Part shown: positions 1-6,519 of the stretch, piece after piece
How positions within the stretch are numbered: position 1 is the first letter of the stretch
Layout of the letters: every line of letters starts with the position of its first letter
Source of the DNA: Rhodospirillaceae bacterium
GTDB lineage: Bacteria; Pseudomonadota; Alphaproteobacteria; Micavibrionales; Micavibrionaceae
Length of the DNA stretch: 9,958 nucleotides
Reading direction: 5' to 3'
NCBI GenBank assembly: GCA_003452275.1
Contig: DMIT01000032.1
Span: 1 to 9,958 of the forward strand
Made by a program: the position numbers and the translations under genes
The notes under the pieces: generated by a model
Told to the model about the DNA's origin: nothing
The model's input: only the letters and a program-made list of their open reading frames with translations
Database searches by the model: none

Positions 1-1
1 T

Positions 2-754
2 TTCCAAAAAGGTTTCGAATATTTAGGAAGCCTTAAAGGAGATAAAAAAGCCGAAGCTCACCTTGAATCCTTCCTAGGGAAAAGCGCTTATCGTAATACA
101 AAAAGCTTCCGTGAAAACCATCCGATAGCATCCGTTGTAGCTCCGCTAGTTGTGGCTGGTAGTTTAATTTATCAAGGCTTAGAAAGCGACAAAGATAAAA
201 ATGACGATAATTTGTCTTTAGGACAACGTATTGTTTACAACCTTGCAAAATTGAGAACCTCTACTGCAAGTGGAACAGTGCCTTTGTTAGGCGTTAACTT
301 TGGTGATAAATATGCCAAGGAAGTACTTGGTCGTAGCACAAATGACCCTGTCGATTTGGCATTGCAAGCAAGCCTTAAAGAAAGCATGTCTAATAAAGTA
401 GCAGCAGATACACGCATTGGAACAACTGCAGCCGAACAAACTCAAGCAGAGGCTTTAACGGCTCCACCTGCAAACCTAGGACAGTTTTATAGAGACAATA
501 ATAAAGCTAACCCTTCCGGTGCAGGAGCATCTGCAAAAGTGGATGTTTCTAGCAAAATTAAGCAATTGGAAGAGGATTCTTATGTTACTTCCGACGAAGC
601 AACCAGCTTAAGCAAAGCTTGGACGGCGGCGGCAAAGAAACCAGATCCGGTCAAGACATTTGAAGCCAATGCGAAGCAGATTTTGGCTGCAAATAAAGAA
701 ATTGGCAGAGAGCCCGCACTAGTAGAAGAACTTACTTTTAAGTTGACAAAATAA
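2..754 (+). CDS. Unrecognised Ala-rich helical protein (5' end missing)
   Basis: The reading frame is open from the first bases of the window to the TAA at 752-754, so the gene begins upstream and about 250 residues are visible. A GTG at 152 could be taken as a start, but the frame before it is clean, reads like protein and has no Shine-Dalgarno sequence, so I treat 152 as internal. The visible part has a hydrophobic stretch of about 18 residues at residues 43-60 (around IASVVAPLVVAGSLIY). A charged segment rich in Lys and Asp follows, then a long Ala/Lys/Glu-rich region that should be helical. No cysteine or catalytic motif stands out. Base composition is AT-rich compared with lepA. I recognise no family. 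Its neighbour at 850 has similar composition and character but its own promoter. The two may belong to one lineage-specific locus, which is inference. Confidence 0.75.
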   Translation, partial: FQKGFEYLGSLKGDKKAEAHLESFLGKSAYRNTKSFRENHPIASVVAPLVVAGSLIYQGLESDKDKNDDNLSLGQRIVYNLAKLRTSTASGTVPLLGVNFGDKYAKEVLGRSTNDPVDLALQASLKESMSNKVAADTRIGTTAAEQTQAEALTAPPANLGQFYRDNNKANPSGAGASAKVDVSSKIKQLEEDSYVTSDEATSLSKAWTAAAKKPDPVKTFEANAKQILAANKEIGREPALVEELTFKLTK

Positions 755-775
755 TGCGCTTAACCCGCTTAAAAT

Positions 776-804
776 TTGACTTTTAAGACTATTATGTGCA
801 TAAT
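776..804 (+). promoter_or_regulatory. Sigma70-type promoter for the 850 gene
   Basis: TTGACT at 776-781 and CATAAT at 799-804 are separated by exactly 17 bases, close to the TTGACA/TATAAT consensus. Transcription would begin near 811, giving a leader of about 40 bases before the ATG at 850. A short direct repeat, CGCTTAA, lies just upstream at 757-763 and 766-772 and could be an operator half-site pair, though it is too short to trust. Confidence 0.65.
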
Positions 805-849
805 GACCGTATAAAAAGAGATAAGGCAAATCCTTAGGAAGGTGTGAAA

Positions 850-1923
850 ATGGCAGGCGACAATCAAACAGGAACAACAATTACAGAACCTAAATCAGCT
901 ATGGATTTGCAACTGGTCCAAGCAAGAACAGCTGCAGCCCAAGCCGCTAGCAAATACAAAAAAGATCCTTCTGCTGAAAATGCGAATGCTTATGCATTAG
1001 CCACCATTGATGCTCTTACAATTGAACTTCAACAGTCCGTTGTTGGGGCAAACAAAGAAGGTGCGGCAGTACTTGCTAAAATGCGCCCTGAATTGCTGAG
1101 CAAGTTAAAAGGCTACCGAGCAGCATTAGCAAATTCTGCTGAAGAGAAAAACCAAACACTTAATATGGAGCTTTCTCAAAAGCAACGAGATCAGGTAGAT
1201 AAGCAACAACGCGATCTCTTTGACTTATCTATGAGTGGTCAAAGATCCACCATTTCATTACTGGGAACAGCAAAAGGTTTTGCTGCCCTTTTACAAGCAT
1301 TTGGTATTGATACTCGTGAATTTATGGATATGTGCGACCAAGGAATGAAAGAGGCAAAAAGCAAAGTAGAAGGTATGGATTATAAAGCCTTAGAGAAGCC
1401 AAGCAGAACCATTGACACTACTGGTGGTGAACGTCGTTTAAGTGCTGCGGAAGCAAAAATCCCAGCTGATTTAGCGGAAGCCATGGCTATCTATGATCAA
1501 GAAAGAGCTAAATTAATGGGTGCAGCAGGTAGCGGAAATCCAAAACAAACCACCACAGCAGAGCAAAAAATTTCAGAGAATAAATTTGCTCCAAAAGCAA
1601 ACGAGACTTCCTATTCTACAGCTGAAGTTATTGCTGCAATTGGTAAAGATGGTTTAGCAGGTGTTAAAGCAGACCCAGCAAAACTGAAATCCACCATTGA
1701 AAAAACAGCAGCACTTGATGGAAATGCAGCTTCACTTTCATCTTCTGAATTGATTGAGCTCAACAAAAAAATGTTGGTGATCACTGGAAGCCAAGCGGCA
1801 ACAGACAAAATCATGAGTGGCATTAAAAACCACCCTAATCGCCCTGATGATGGTTCTGGTACAACACCAGGACCGCAAGCTAAAGCTAATATTGCGGCAC
1901 CTTCACTTGAATATAATAAATAG
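850..1923 (+). CDS. Unrecognised Ala-rich helical protein, 357 residues
   Basis: The start is the ATG at 850. AGGAAGG at 836-842 lies 7 bases before it but only 1 base before the in-frame GTG at 844, so the longer form is unlikely. The product is rich in Ala, Lys, Glu, Gln and Ser, with almost no aromatic residues and a single Cys (in the MDMCDQGM region). It should be largely alpha-helical, with a possible coiled coil around residues 85-125 (SQKQRDQVDKQQRDLFDL). There is no signal peptide and no membrane segment. The last 30 residues are Pro/Gly/Asn-rich and probably disordered. I recognise no family and assign no function. It is a single-gene unit with a clear promoter at 776-804 and a strong terminator at 1939-1967. 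Composition is AT-rich like the partial gene before it, consistent with acquired or lineage-specific genes. Confidence 0.85.
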   Translation: MAGDNQTGTTITEPKSAMDLQLVQARTAAAQAASKYKKDPSAENANAYALATIDALTIELQQSVVGANKEGAAVLAKMRPELLSKLKGYRAALANSAEEKNQTLNMELSQKQRDQVDKQQRDLFDLSMSGQRSTISLLGTAKGFAALLQAFGIDTREFMDMCDQGMKEAKSKVEGMDYKALEKPSRTIDTTGGERRLSAAEAKIPADLAEAMAIYDQERAKLMGAAGSGNPKQTTTAEQKISENKFAPKANETSYSTAEVIAAIGKDGLAGVKADPAKLKSTIEKTAALDGNAASLSSSELIELNKKMLVITGSQAATDKIMSGIKNHPNRPDDGSGTTPGPQAKANIAAPSLEYNK

Positions 1924-1938
1924 TAGCTCTGAAATTCC

Positions 1939-1967
1939 AAAACCCCGCCCAAATGGCGGGGTTTTTT
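1939..1967 (+). terminator. Rho-independent terminator after the 850 gene
   Basis: CCCCGCC (1943-1949) pairs with GGCGGGG (1955-1961) around the loop CAAAT. The stem is extended by AAAA/TTTT and followed by a run of six T at 1962-1967. It starts 16 bases after the stop codon, in a textbook arrangement. Confidence 0.93.
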
Positions 1968-2041
1968 GTTGGCGGTTTTTAAGAACGAACTGATAACCCT
2001 CTCTCTATTTATTCGCCCCCTATTTTTTCATATCGAAAAGT

Positions 2042-2071
2042 TTGCGTTTTGGCGGCGGGATGTGGTATTCT
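2042..2071 (+). promoter_or_regulatory. Candidate promoter for the 2239 gene
   Basis: TTGCGT at 2042-2047 and TATTCT at 2066-2071 are 18 bases apart. The -10 is preceded by TG at 2063-2064, an extended -10 arrangement. It lies after the terminator of the upstream gene and before the structured leader, where a promoter is needed. Confidence 0.45.
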
Positions 2072-2107
2072 GGGAACAGAAAGATTAATTGAAGGTTAAT
2101 TTTTGAA

Positions 2108-2143
2108 GGTTGAGAGGACTTGCGGGAGAACCCGGAGGCAACC
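2108..2143 (+). promoter_or_regulatory. Small two-stem structured leader element
   Basis: GGTTG (2108-2112) can pair with CAACC (2139-2143). It encloses a second hairpin, CGGG (2123-2126) with CCCG (2131-2134) and loop AGAA. The unpaired parts are purine-rich (GAGAGGA and GAGG). The copy of TTGAAGGTT at 2103-2111 overlaps the first stem and a second copy lies 14 bases upstream, so an alternative pairing with CAACC is possible. This is only a fold I can see; no known RNA family is assigned. Confidence 0.35.
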
Positions 2144-2238
2144 GAAAAAGATCATAAGAAAATAAAAAATAAACAAATAGAGGTACTCAGAAAACTAAGC
2201 GGAATATTTTTAAACGAATATAACCAGAGGTGTGTGTT

Positions 2239-3927
2239 ATGGTAGTTCATGAAATTACAACTTCCGATCTTTTTAATGCAAAATTAGAAAACGGACTGGA
2301 CGATCTTGCTTTGCAAGGATTGGACAAAGATCAGATTCAAGATATTAAAGACTCTGCCCATTTTATTATGGCCAGTATATATTTGAAACTGGCTCGACTG
2401 CGGACGGGGATGCCGTTTGAAAAAGTCAGGGATATCTTTGACAGATTGGTCGAAACAGGCTATACCCCCCATCTATTCGGAAAGGCGATACAGCCCCAAA
2501 CCGAAATCCATTCAAAAGCTCAAGCATTTCTAAAAGATTTTGCCCATTTCGCGGGCGACACCGTTATCCAACAGCAACAAGGAATGAACAATATGCAGGC
2601 CCAAGATCACGCACGCAGAAAGCGGGAATTGACCGGTTTAATTCCCACCGACCAACAGGTTGCGGAAGTTGATACCAATCCTGAAAACAAGCAGTTCGCG
2701 GCAGAACTGACAAACACAGCGAATGCGATTGAAGGCGCATTGGTTGCGGGAGATGTGAGAGCTTATCTGAATAAAGCCTTACTTCCACGCTTTGAAAAGG
2801 TAAAGGAACAATATCACAAACGCCGCGCCGGTTATCCAACAGAGGAAGATTTTCTGAAGCAGGAAACGCCGCTCATTGATTTCACAAGCTCATTTTATGA
2901 ACTGGTCGGACGCGCCCTTCACAAGGCCAGAGTTGCAGAAGCATTTGCAGCAAGAACCGAGGACTTGCGATCCTACTTTAAGGGCCGCATTGAAACATTG
3001 TCGGGTCAAGATTTGGAAGAGTTCTATACCAACCAATTGAAACCAAAATTTTTGTCCCTCTCTCTGGAGCGCCACAAATTAACAGATCCAGAACAATTGC
3101 AGGAACAAGACATGAAGATAGAGGTTATTCGTGCAGCAGTAAAAGGGGCTTTTGCCAAACTGGAATCCGAACGCGCAGCCGCTAAACAAGCGGTAACACC
3201 GACTATGGAAGAGTTACAGCGCATGGAAGCGGAAATTCCTGCGTTTGAAGAAATTGTCATTGAATCACCTTCTCTCAAACAGATGCAAGATGATGATCTA
3301 CCCGTGTTAGAAGAGATCGTTGTTGACATTAAACTGCCTGATCGCGAACAAGCACAAGCAGCAAAGGACATGATCGTAGGAGTAGACGGTCTTCCTGTAT
3401 TAACCGATGTTGTCGAGATGCCATCATCCCCACCAGTGCAAACAATGGCTACGGCTGCGCCGGTGGCAAAGCCGGAAAAAGCCGGCTTCCTGAAAAGAGC
3501 TTTCGGAAAAGCGGTGGCGCAAGCTGCGGCAGTGATGGCCTCTATCGGCTTGGCCTTTGCCCTGTCTGCCGGAGGAACGAAAACATCCGACGACGTACCA
3601 CAGGCACCCACACAATCAGCAGAGCAGGCAGCAGCGCGTCCGCAAAATCCTGACCTTTCCCCACCATTGAAGATCTCGCCTGCGGCCACTGAGGAGAAAG
3701 AGACAAGTCTTCCAGAAGCCAAAGCCCCGGCTCATGACGTGACCAGAAAGACGGTAAGGACAGCAACCGCCCATACTTCATTTGCGCCGGCTGCGCAGCC
3801 CGTCGTCGAAGAGAGCAAGTTTGAAGCTTTCGATATTTCGACATCACGCATGGGCTCCGATACATGGGAAAAAGCTTGCGACCAACTGAAGAAAAACCGT
3901 CTTGAGAACAGCATTTGCCCGCAATAA
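2239..3927 (+). CDS. Unrecognised single-pass membrane protein with threefold repeat, 562 residues
   Basis: The start is the ATG at 2239, with AGAGG at 2226-2230 placed 8 bases before it. The in-frame GTG at 2230 overlaps that ribosome-binding site and is unlikely. Residues 1-320 are charged, helical and apparently cytoplasmic. At residues 332-390 a short unit occurs three times: EIPAFEEIVIE, DLPVLEEIVVD and GLPVLTDVVEM, with the Pro at residues 334, 355 and 386. A basic stretch (KAGFLKRAFGK) then leads into a weak, Ala-rich hydrophobic segment at about 425-445. The positive-inside rule would put the N-terminal part in the cytoplasm and the Pro/Ala/Thr-rich C-terminal 117 residues in the periplasm. 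The tail ends in a charged segment with two Cys that could form a disulfide. I recognise no family. It lies 48 bases before lepA and could be co-transcribed with it. A scaffold or envelope role is only a guess. Confidence 0.85.
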   Translation: MVVHEITTSDLFNAKLENGLDDLALQGLDKDQIQDIKDSAHFIMASIYLKLARLRTGMPFEKVRDIFDRLVETGYTPHLFGKAIQPQTEIHSKAQAFLKDFAHFAGDTVIQQQQGMNNMQAQDHARRKRELTGLIPTDQQVAEVDTNPENKQFAAELTNTANAIEGALVAGDVRAYLNKALLPRFEKVKEQYHKRRAGYPTEEDFLKQETPLIDFTSSFYELVGRALHKARVAEAFAARTEDLRSYFKGRIETLSGQDLEEFYTNQLKPKFLSLSLERHKLTDPEQLQEQDMKIEVIRAAVKGAFAKLESERAAAKQAVTPTMEELQRMEAEIPAFEEIVIESPSLKQMQDDDLPVLEEIVVDIKLPDREQAQAAKDMIVGVDGLPVLTDVVEMPSSPPVQTMATAAPVAKPEKAGFLKRAFGKAVAQAAAVMASIGLAFALSAGGTKTSDDVPQAPTQSAEQAAARPQNPDLSPPLKISPAATEEKETSLPEAKAPAHDVTRKTVRTATAHTSFAPAAQPVVEESKFEAFDISTSRMGSDTWEKACDQLKKNRLENSICPQ

Positions 3928-3934
3928 GGCAAAT
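3913..3934 (+). other. Weak stem-loop over the stop codon of the 2239 gene
   Basis: ATTTGCC (3913-3919) pairs with GGCAAAT (3928-3934) across an 8-base loop that contains the TAA. No proper T tract follows (TCTCCTT), so it is a poor terminator. Read-through into lepA seems likely, since I see no convincing promoter in the 48-base gap. Confidence 0.35.
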
Positions 3935-3957
3935 TCTCCTTGAAAAATGCTGCATAA

Positions 3958-3973
3958 CCCCTTATTGAAGGGG
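3958..3973 (+). promoter_or_regulatory. Hairpin enclosing the lepA ribosome-binding site
   Basis: CCCCTT (3958-3963) pairs perfectly with AAGGGG (3968-3973) around the loop ATTG. The right arm is the only Shine-Dalgarno-like sequence before lepA and ends 2 bases before the ATG at 3976. Folding would hide the ribosome-binding site. No T run follows, so it is not a terminator. A role in limiting or coupling LepA translation is inference. Confidence 0.5.
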
Positions 3974-3975
3974 CT

Positions 3976-5790
3976 ATGCCGAGCACATCCTTAGACAAAA
4001 TCCGTAACTTTGCCATTATCGCCCATATCGATCATGGGAAATCGACCCTTGCCGACCGCCTGATTCAATCTTGCGGCGGGCTTACCGACCGCGAAATGGT
4101 CGAGCAGGTTCTGGATAATATGGACATTGAACGCGAACGCGGCATCACCATCAAGGCCCAGACCGTCCGCCTGAATTATAAGGCCAATGACGGTGAAACC
4201 TATCAATTCAATCTGATGGACACCCCCGGTCACGTCGATTTTGCGTACGAAGTGTCGCGTTCTCTGGCCTCGTGCGAGGGGTCGTTACTGATTGTCGATT
4301 CGACGCAGGGGGTGGAAGCCCAGACGCTTGCCAACGTTTATCAGGCGATTGACAACCATCATGAAATTATTCCGGTCATCAATAAAATCGACCTGCCTGC
4401 CGCGGACGTGGAAAAAGTCCGTACCCAGATCGAGGACGTGATCGGCATCGATGCCAGCGACGCCGTCTGCGTGTCGGGCAAATCAGGCATCAATATCGAT
4501 CAATTACTGGAAGCCATTGCCACGCGCCTACCCCCGCCCAAGGGCGATGCGACCGCGCCGACCAAGGCGTTGCTCGTCGATAGCTGGTATGATTCCTATC
4601 TGGGCGTGGTGATCCTTGTCCGCGTCATGGACGGGTATCTGCGCAAAGGCATGAAAGTGCGGTTTATGGGCACAGGGGCCACGCGCGAGATTGACCGCGT
4701 CGGGATTTTCACACCGAAACATATCGTGATTGACGAGCTGGGGCCCGGCGAAATGGGCTTTATCACCGCCGCGATCAAAGAGATTTCCGAGACAAAAGTC
4801 GGTGATACAATTACCGAAGAACGCCATGCGGATAAAGTGACCCCGCTGGCCGGTTTCAAACCGTCCATCCCGATGGTGTTCTGCTCCCTCTTCCCGATTG
4901 ACAGTTCAGAGTTTGAGAAACTGCGCGATAGTCTGGGACGTCTGGCCCTCAATGACGCATCGCTCCATTATGAACAGGAAAGCTCGCAAGCTTTGGGCAT
5001 GGGGTTCCGTTGCGGCTTCCTTGGCCTCCTCCACATGGAGATTATTCAGGAACGTCTGGAACGCGAATTTGATCTCGACCTGATTCCGACCGCGCCATCC
5101 GTTGTCTATAAGCTGGATTTGACCGATGGATCAAAACGCGAGATTTACAACCCTGTCGATATGCCCGAAGTCACCCGCATCAAGGCGATTTACGAACCGT
5201 GGATCAAGGCAACCATTTTGACCCCCGATGAATATCTGGGCGGGTTGCTGAAACTGTGTGAAGAACGCCGCGGTAAGCAGATCAACCTGTCCTATGTCGG
5301 CAACCGCGCGATGATCGAATATCATCTGCCGCTCAACGAAGTGGTGTTCGATTTTTATGACCGTTTGAAATCCATCTCCCGCGGTTATGCCAGCTTTGAT
5401 TACCATGTCGATGAATTTATCGAAGGCGATCTGGTCAAGCTGGATGTGCAGGTCAATCAGGAACCGGTCGATGCCCTGTCGATGATCGTCCACCGGTCGC
5501 AAGCCGAACGCCGTGGCCGCCATTTATGCGAACGCCTCAAAGACCTGATCCCGCGCCAATTGTTCAAAATTGCGGTACAGGCCACGTTAGGCGCCAAAAT
5601 TATCGCCCGCGAAGACATCTCGGCCATGCGCAAAGACGTCACCGCGAAATGTTACGGCGGCGACGTATCCCGCAAACGCAAACTCCTCGACAAACAAAAA
5701 GAGGGTAAGAAAAAGATGCGCCAATTCGGCAGCGTCGAAATCCCCCAATCCGCATTTATCGCCGCCCTCAAAATGGGGGATGAGAAGTAA
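3976..5790 (+). CDS. lepA: Elongation factor 4 (LepA), translational GTPase
   Basis: LepA is a ribosome-bound GTPase close to EF-G that acts on stalled or mis-translocated elongation complexes and in ribosome assembly. The 604-residue product matches the family length (about 600) over its whole span. Visible GTPase motifs are G1 AHIDHGKST (residues 16-24), switch I RERGITIK (53-60), G3 DTPGH (82-86), G4 NKID (136-139) and G5 SGK (167-169). G5 is usually SAK, so the Gly at 168 is a small departure. The family signature [20 protein letters not shown] and the LepA-specific C-terminal part ([21 protein letters not shown], final ALKMGDEK) are intact. The wording throughout is alphaproteobacterial. 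The ATG follows AAGGGG, which sits in a hairpin. The last 33 bases before the final stop base (5757-5789) are repeated exactly at 6446-6478. Base composition is higher in GC than either neighbour. Confidence 0.98.
   Translation: MPSTSLDKIRNFAIIAHIDHGKSTLADRLIQSCGGLTDREMVEQVLDNMDIERERGITIKAQTVRLNYKANDGETYQFNLMDTPGHVDFAYEVSRSLASCEGSLLIVDSTQGVEAQTLANVYQAIDNHHEIIPVINKIDLPAADVEKVRTQIEDVIGIDASDAVCVSGKSGINIDQLLEAIATRLPPPKGDATAPTKALLVDSWYDSYLGVVILVRVMDGYLRKGMKVRFMGTGATREIDRVGIFTPKHIVIDELGPGEMGFITAAIKEISETKVGDTITEERHADKVTPLAGFKPSIPMVFCSLFPIDSSEFEKLRDSLGRLALNDASLHYEQESSQALGMGFRCGFLGLLHMEIIQERLEREFDLDLIPTAPSVVYKLDLTDGSKREIYNPVDMPEVTRIKAIYEPWIKATILTPDEYLGGLLKLCEERRGKQINLSYVGNRAMIEYHLPLNEVVFDFYDRLKSISRGYASFDYHVDEFIEGDLVKLDVQVNQEPVDALSMIVHRSQAERRGRHLCERLKDLIPRQLFKIAVQATLGAKIIAREDISAMRKDVTAKCYGGDVSRKRKLLDKQKEGKKKMRQFGSVEIPQSAFIAALKMGDEK
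5757..5789 (+). repeat. 33-bp direct repeat, left copy (lepA 3' end)
   Basis: This 33-base stretch covers the last ten codons of lepA and the first two bases of its stop. It is identical to 6446-6478. The flanking bases differ on both sides (T versus A before, A versus G after), so the repeat is exactly 33 bp. The distance from copy to copy is 689 bp. Its position at the 3' end of a conserved gene resembles an attachment site or duplicated target of a small insertion. Confidence 0.9.
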
Positions 5791-5810
5791 AATTCTCAAT
5801 CTTTTCGCCA

Positions 5811-5816
5811 TTGACA
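5811..5816 (+). promoter_or_regulatory. Possible -35 element for the lipoprotein gene
   Basis: A perfect TTGACA lies 49 bases before the lipoprotein ATG. No good -10 hexamer occurs 16-18 bases downstream, where the sequence is around GCACTGG, so the promoter is only suggested. Confidence 0.3.
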
Positions 5817-5865
5817 AAGCTACAGATTGTAGGCACTGGTTTGCGCCTAACAAAGGGGAAAACCA

Positions 5866-6294
5866 ATGAAAAAACTGTTATTGCTTACTATATGCATTTC
5901 TTTAACTGCTTGTGCAGACCATTCGGACAAAATTAAACCGTCTTATGTGTCTCCGCTTCAATATAGCGACTATTCCTGCTCTCAAATTAAAGGCGAATTA
6001 TCTCGTGTAGGTCGTAAAATGAATGAAGTTGCGGGAATTCAGGATAAAACAGCTTCAAATGATTCTGTAGCAATGGGAGTTGGTTTAGTTTTACTTTGGC
6101 CTGCACTCTTCTTTATTGATAACTCTGACCAGCATGTTGAACTAGCGCGCCTTAAAGGTGAGTTTGATGCTTTAGAACAGGTTGCGATCCAGAAGAATTG
6201 TACTGTAGCAAAAGAAATACAAGCAATCAGAGCTGAAGACGCCGCCAGAAAAGCTGCACAAAATCAGCCTGCTCATAGAGCCGTTAATAAATAA
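5866..6294 (+). CDS. Small outer-membrane-type lipoprotein, 142 residues
   Basis: The N terminus MKKLLLLTICISLTAC is a lipoprotein signal peptide with lipobox LTAC and Cys16 as the lipidated residue. Position +2 is Ala, not Asp, which favours sorting to the outer membrane. The ribosome-binding site AAGGGGA at 5853-5859 supports this ATG. The mature part has a YVSPLQYSDYSC segment (27-38), a helical region, a hydrophobic GVGLVLLWPALFF stretch (71-83), and a second helix with LARLKGEFDALEQ ending in Cys112. Cys38 and Cys112 could pair. The hydrophobic segment, SPLQY motif and RLKGE helix resemble a widespread family of small uncharacterised proteobacterial lipoproteins I recall, with no settled function. 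It is the only substantial gene between the 33-bp repeats, is AT-rich compared with lepA, and ends just before a strong terminator. It is therefore likely cargo of a recent insertion. Confidence 0.88.
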   Translation: MKKLLLLTICISLTACADHSDKIKPSYVSPLQYSDYSCSQIKGELSRVGRKMNEVAGIQDKTASNDSVAMGVGLVLLWPALFFIDNSDQHVELARLKGEFDALEQVAIQKNCTVAKEIQAIRAEDAARKAAQNQPAHRAVNK

Positions 6295-6320
6295 ATCTTG
6301 ACGCTTTAATCTAAGCTTTT

Positions 6321-6356
6321 AAAAAGCCGAATGTTATCAACAGCATTCGGCTTTTT
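6321..6356. terminator. Bidirectional rho-independent terminator
   Basis: AAAAAGCCGAATG (6321-6333) pairs over 13 bases with CATTCGGCTTTTT (6344-6356) around a 10-base loop. The 3' arm ends in five T on the plus strand, and the 5' arm gives the same on the minus strand. It can stop the lipoprotein transcript from the left and the methyltransferase transcript from the right. Confidence 0.9.
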
Positions 6357-6361
6357 ATTGC

Positions 6362-6439
6362 TTAATCTTCTGTATATTGCCTGCACAAAAAGCTGCAAAG
6401 AACTGGAATAATAACGCCTATAAAGGCAGTGAAGATCAT
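6362..6439 (-). CDS. Possible 25-residue hydrophobic peptide
   Basis: On the minus strand an ATG at 6439-6437 opens a 25-residue frame: hydrophobic MIFTAFIGVIIPVLCSFLC, then a polar tail, with stop at 6362-6364. It would form one membrane helix. GAGGG lies about 16 bases upstream inside the right 33-bp repeat, too far for a good Shine-Dalgarno sequence. It ends a few bases before the bidirectional terminator. It may be a real small membrane peptide, the tail of a lost membrane protein, or chance. Confidence 0.25.
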   Translation of the reverse strand: MIFTAFIGVIIPVLCSFLCRQYTED

Positions 6440-6445
6440 CAAAAA

Positions 6446-6478
6446 TATCGCCGCCCTCAAAATGGGGGATGAGAAGTA
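6446..6478 (+). repeat. 33-bp direct repeat, right copy
   Basis: This stretch is identical to 5757-5789 and, in frame, encodes the same last ten residues as LepA ([10 protein letters not shown]) followed by TAG. The sequence before it does not resemble lepA, so only the end of the gene is duplicated. It lies 41 bases from the stop codon of the convergent methyltransferase gene. Confidence 0.9.
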
Positions 6479-6519
6479 GCTATTTAATGCTCTTCTGCTC
6501 TGTAACAGGCCTATCCGTT

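Larger units (their letters stand above)
1968..2238 (+). other. Gene-free leader region before the 2239 gene
   Basis: This stretch has no plausible open reading frame and contains no ATG downstream of the proposed promoter. From left to right it holds a T-rich segment, a candidate promoter (2042-2071), a short direct repeat TTGAAGGTT (2089-2097 and 2103-2111), a small foldable element (2108-2143), an A-rich unstructured segment of about 70 bases (2145-2220), and the Shine-Dalgarno sequence at 2226-2230. The leader transcript would be about 160 bases, long enough for post-transcriptional control, although I recognise no known riboswitch class. Confidence 0.6.
5790..6478 (+). mobile_element. 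Putative small inserted cassette at the lepA 3' end
   Basis: The unit is bounded by the exact 33-bp repeats at 5757-5789 and 6446-6478. The 656 bases between them are AT-rich unlike lepA. They carry one lipoprotein gene with its own ribosome-binding site, a TTGACA element in front and a bidirectional terminator behind. The right repeat recreates the lepA C-terminal codons followed by TAG, as seen when integrative elements insert at a gene's 3' end and rebuild it. There is no integrase or transposase and I see no terminal inverted repeats, so it would need help in trans or be a deletion remnant. Segmental duplication followed by divergence is the main alternative. Confidence 0.5.

Noticed and set aside
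2..1923. Possible paralogy between the first two genes (AAKKPDPVKTFEANA against SKYKKDPSAENANAY).
   Set aside because: The likeness is limited to a few Ala/Lys/Asn positions in low-complexity helical sequence and does not extend.
2108..2150. Resemblance to a SAM-I riboswitch (GAGAGG ... CCCGG ... GCAACC wording).
   Set aside because: The distance between the conserved blocks is too short, there is no pairing closing stem around them, and no downstream P3/P4 helices follow. The match is to short purine-rich words only.
3024..3722. 232-residue minus-strand frame opposite the 2239 gene.
   Set aside because: It is Ala/Ser/Cys-rich shadow sequence of a well-formed plus-strand gene with proper ribosome-binding site.
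5830..5845. Sigma54-like -24/-12 promoter (GGCAC ... TTGC) before the lipoprotein gene.
   Set aside because: The GG-to-GC distance is 9 bases rather than the strict 10, so sigma54 would not be expected to use it.
5131..5853. Long minus-strand frames opposite lepA.
   Set aside because: lepA is certain and occupies the plus strand; these are codon-bias shadows with no initiation signals.
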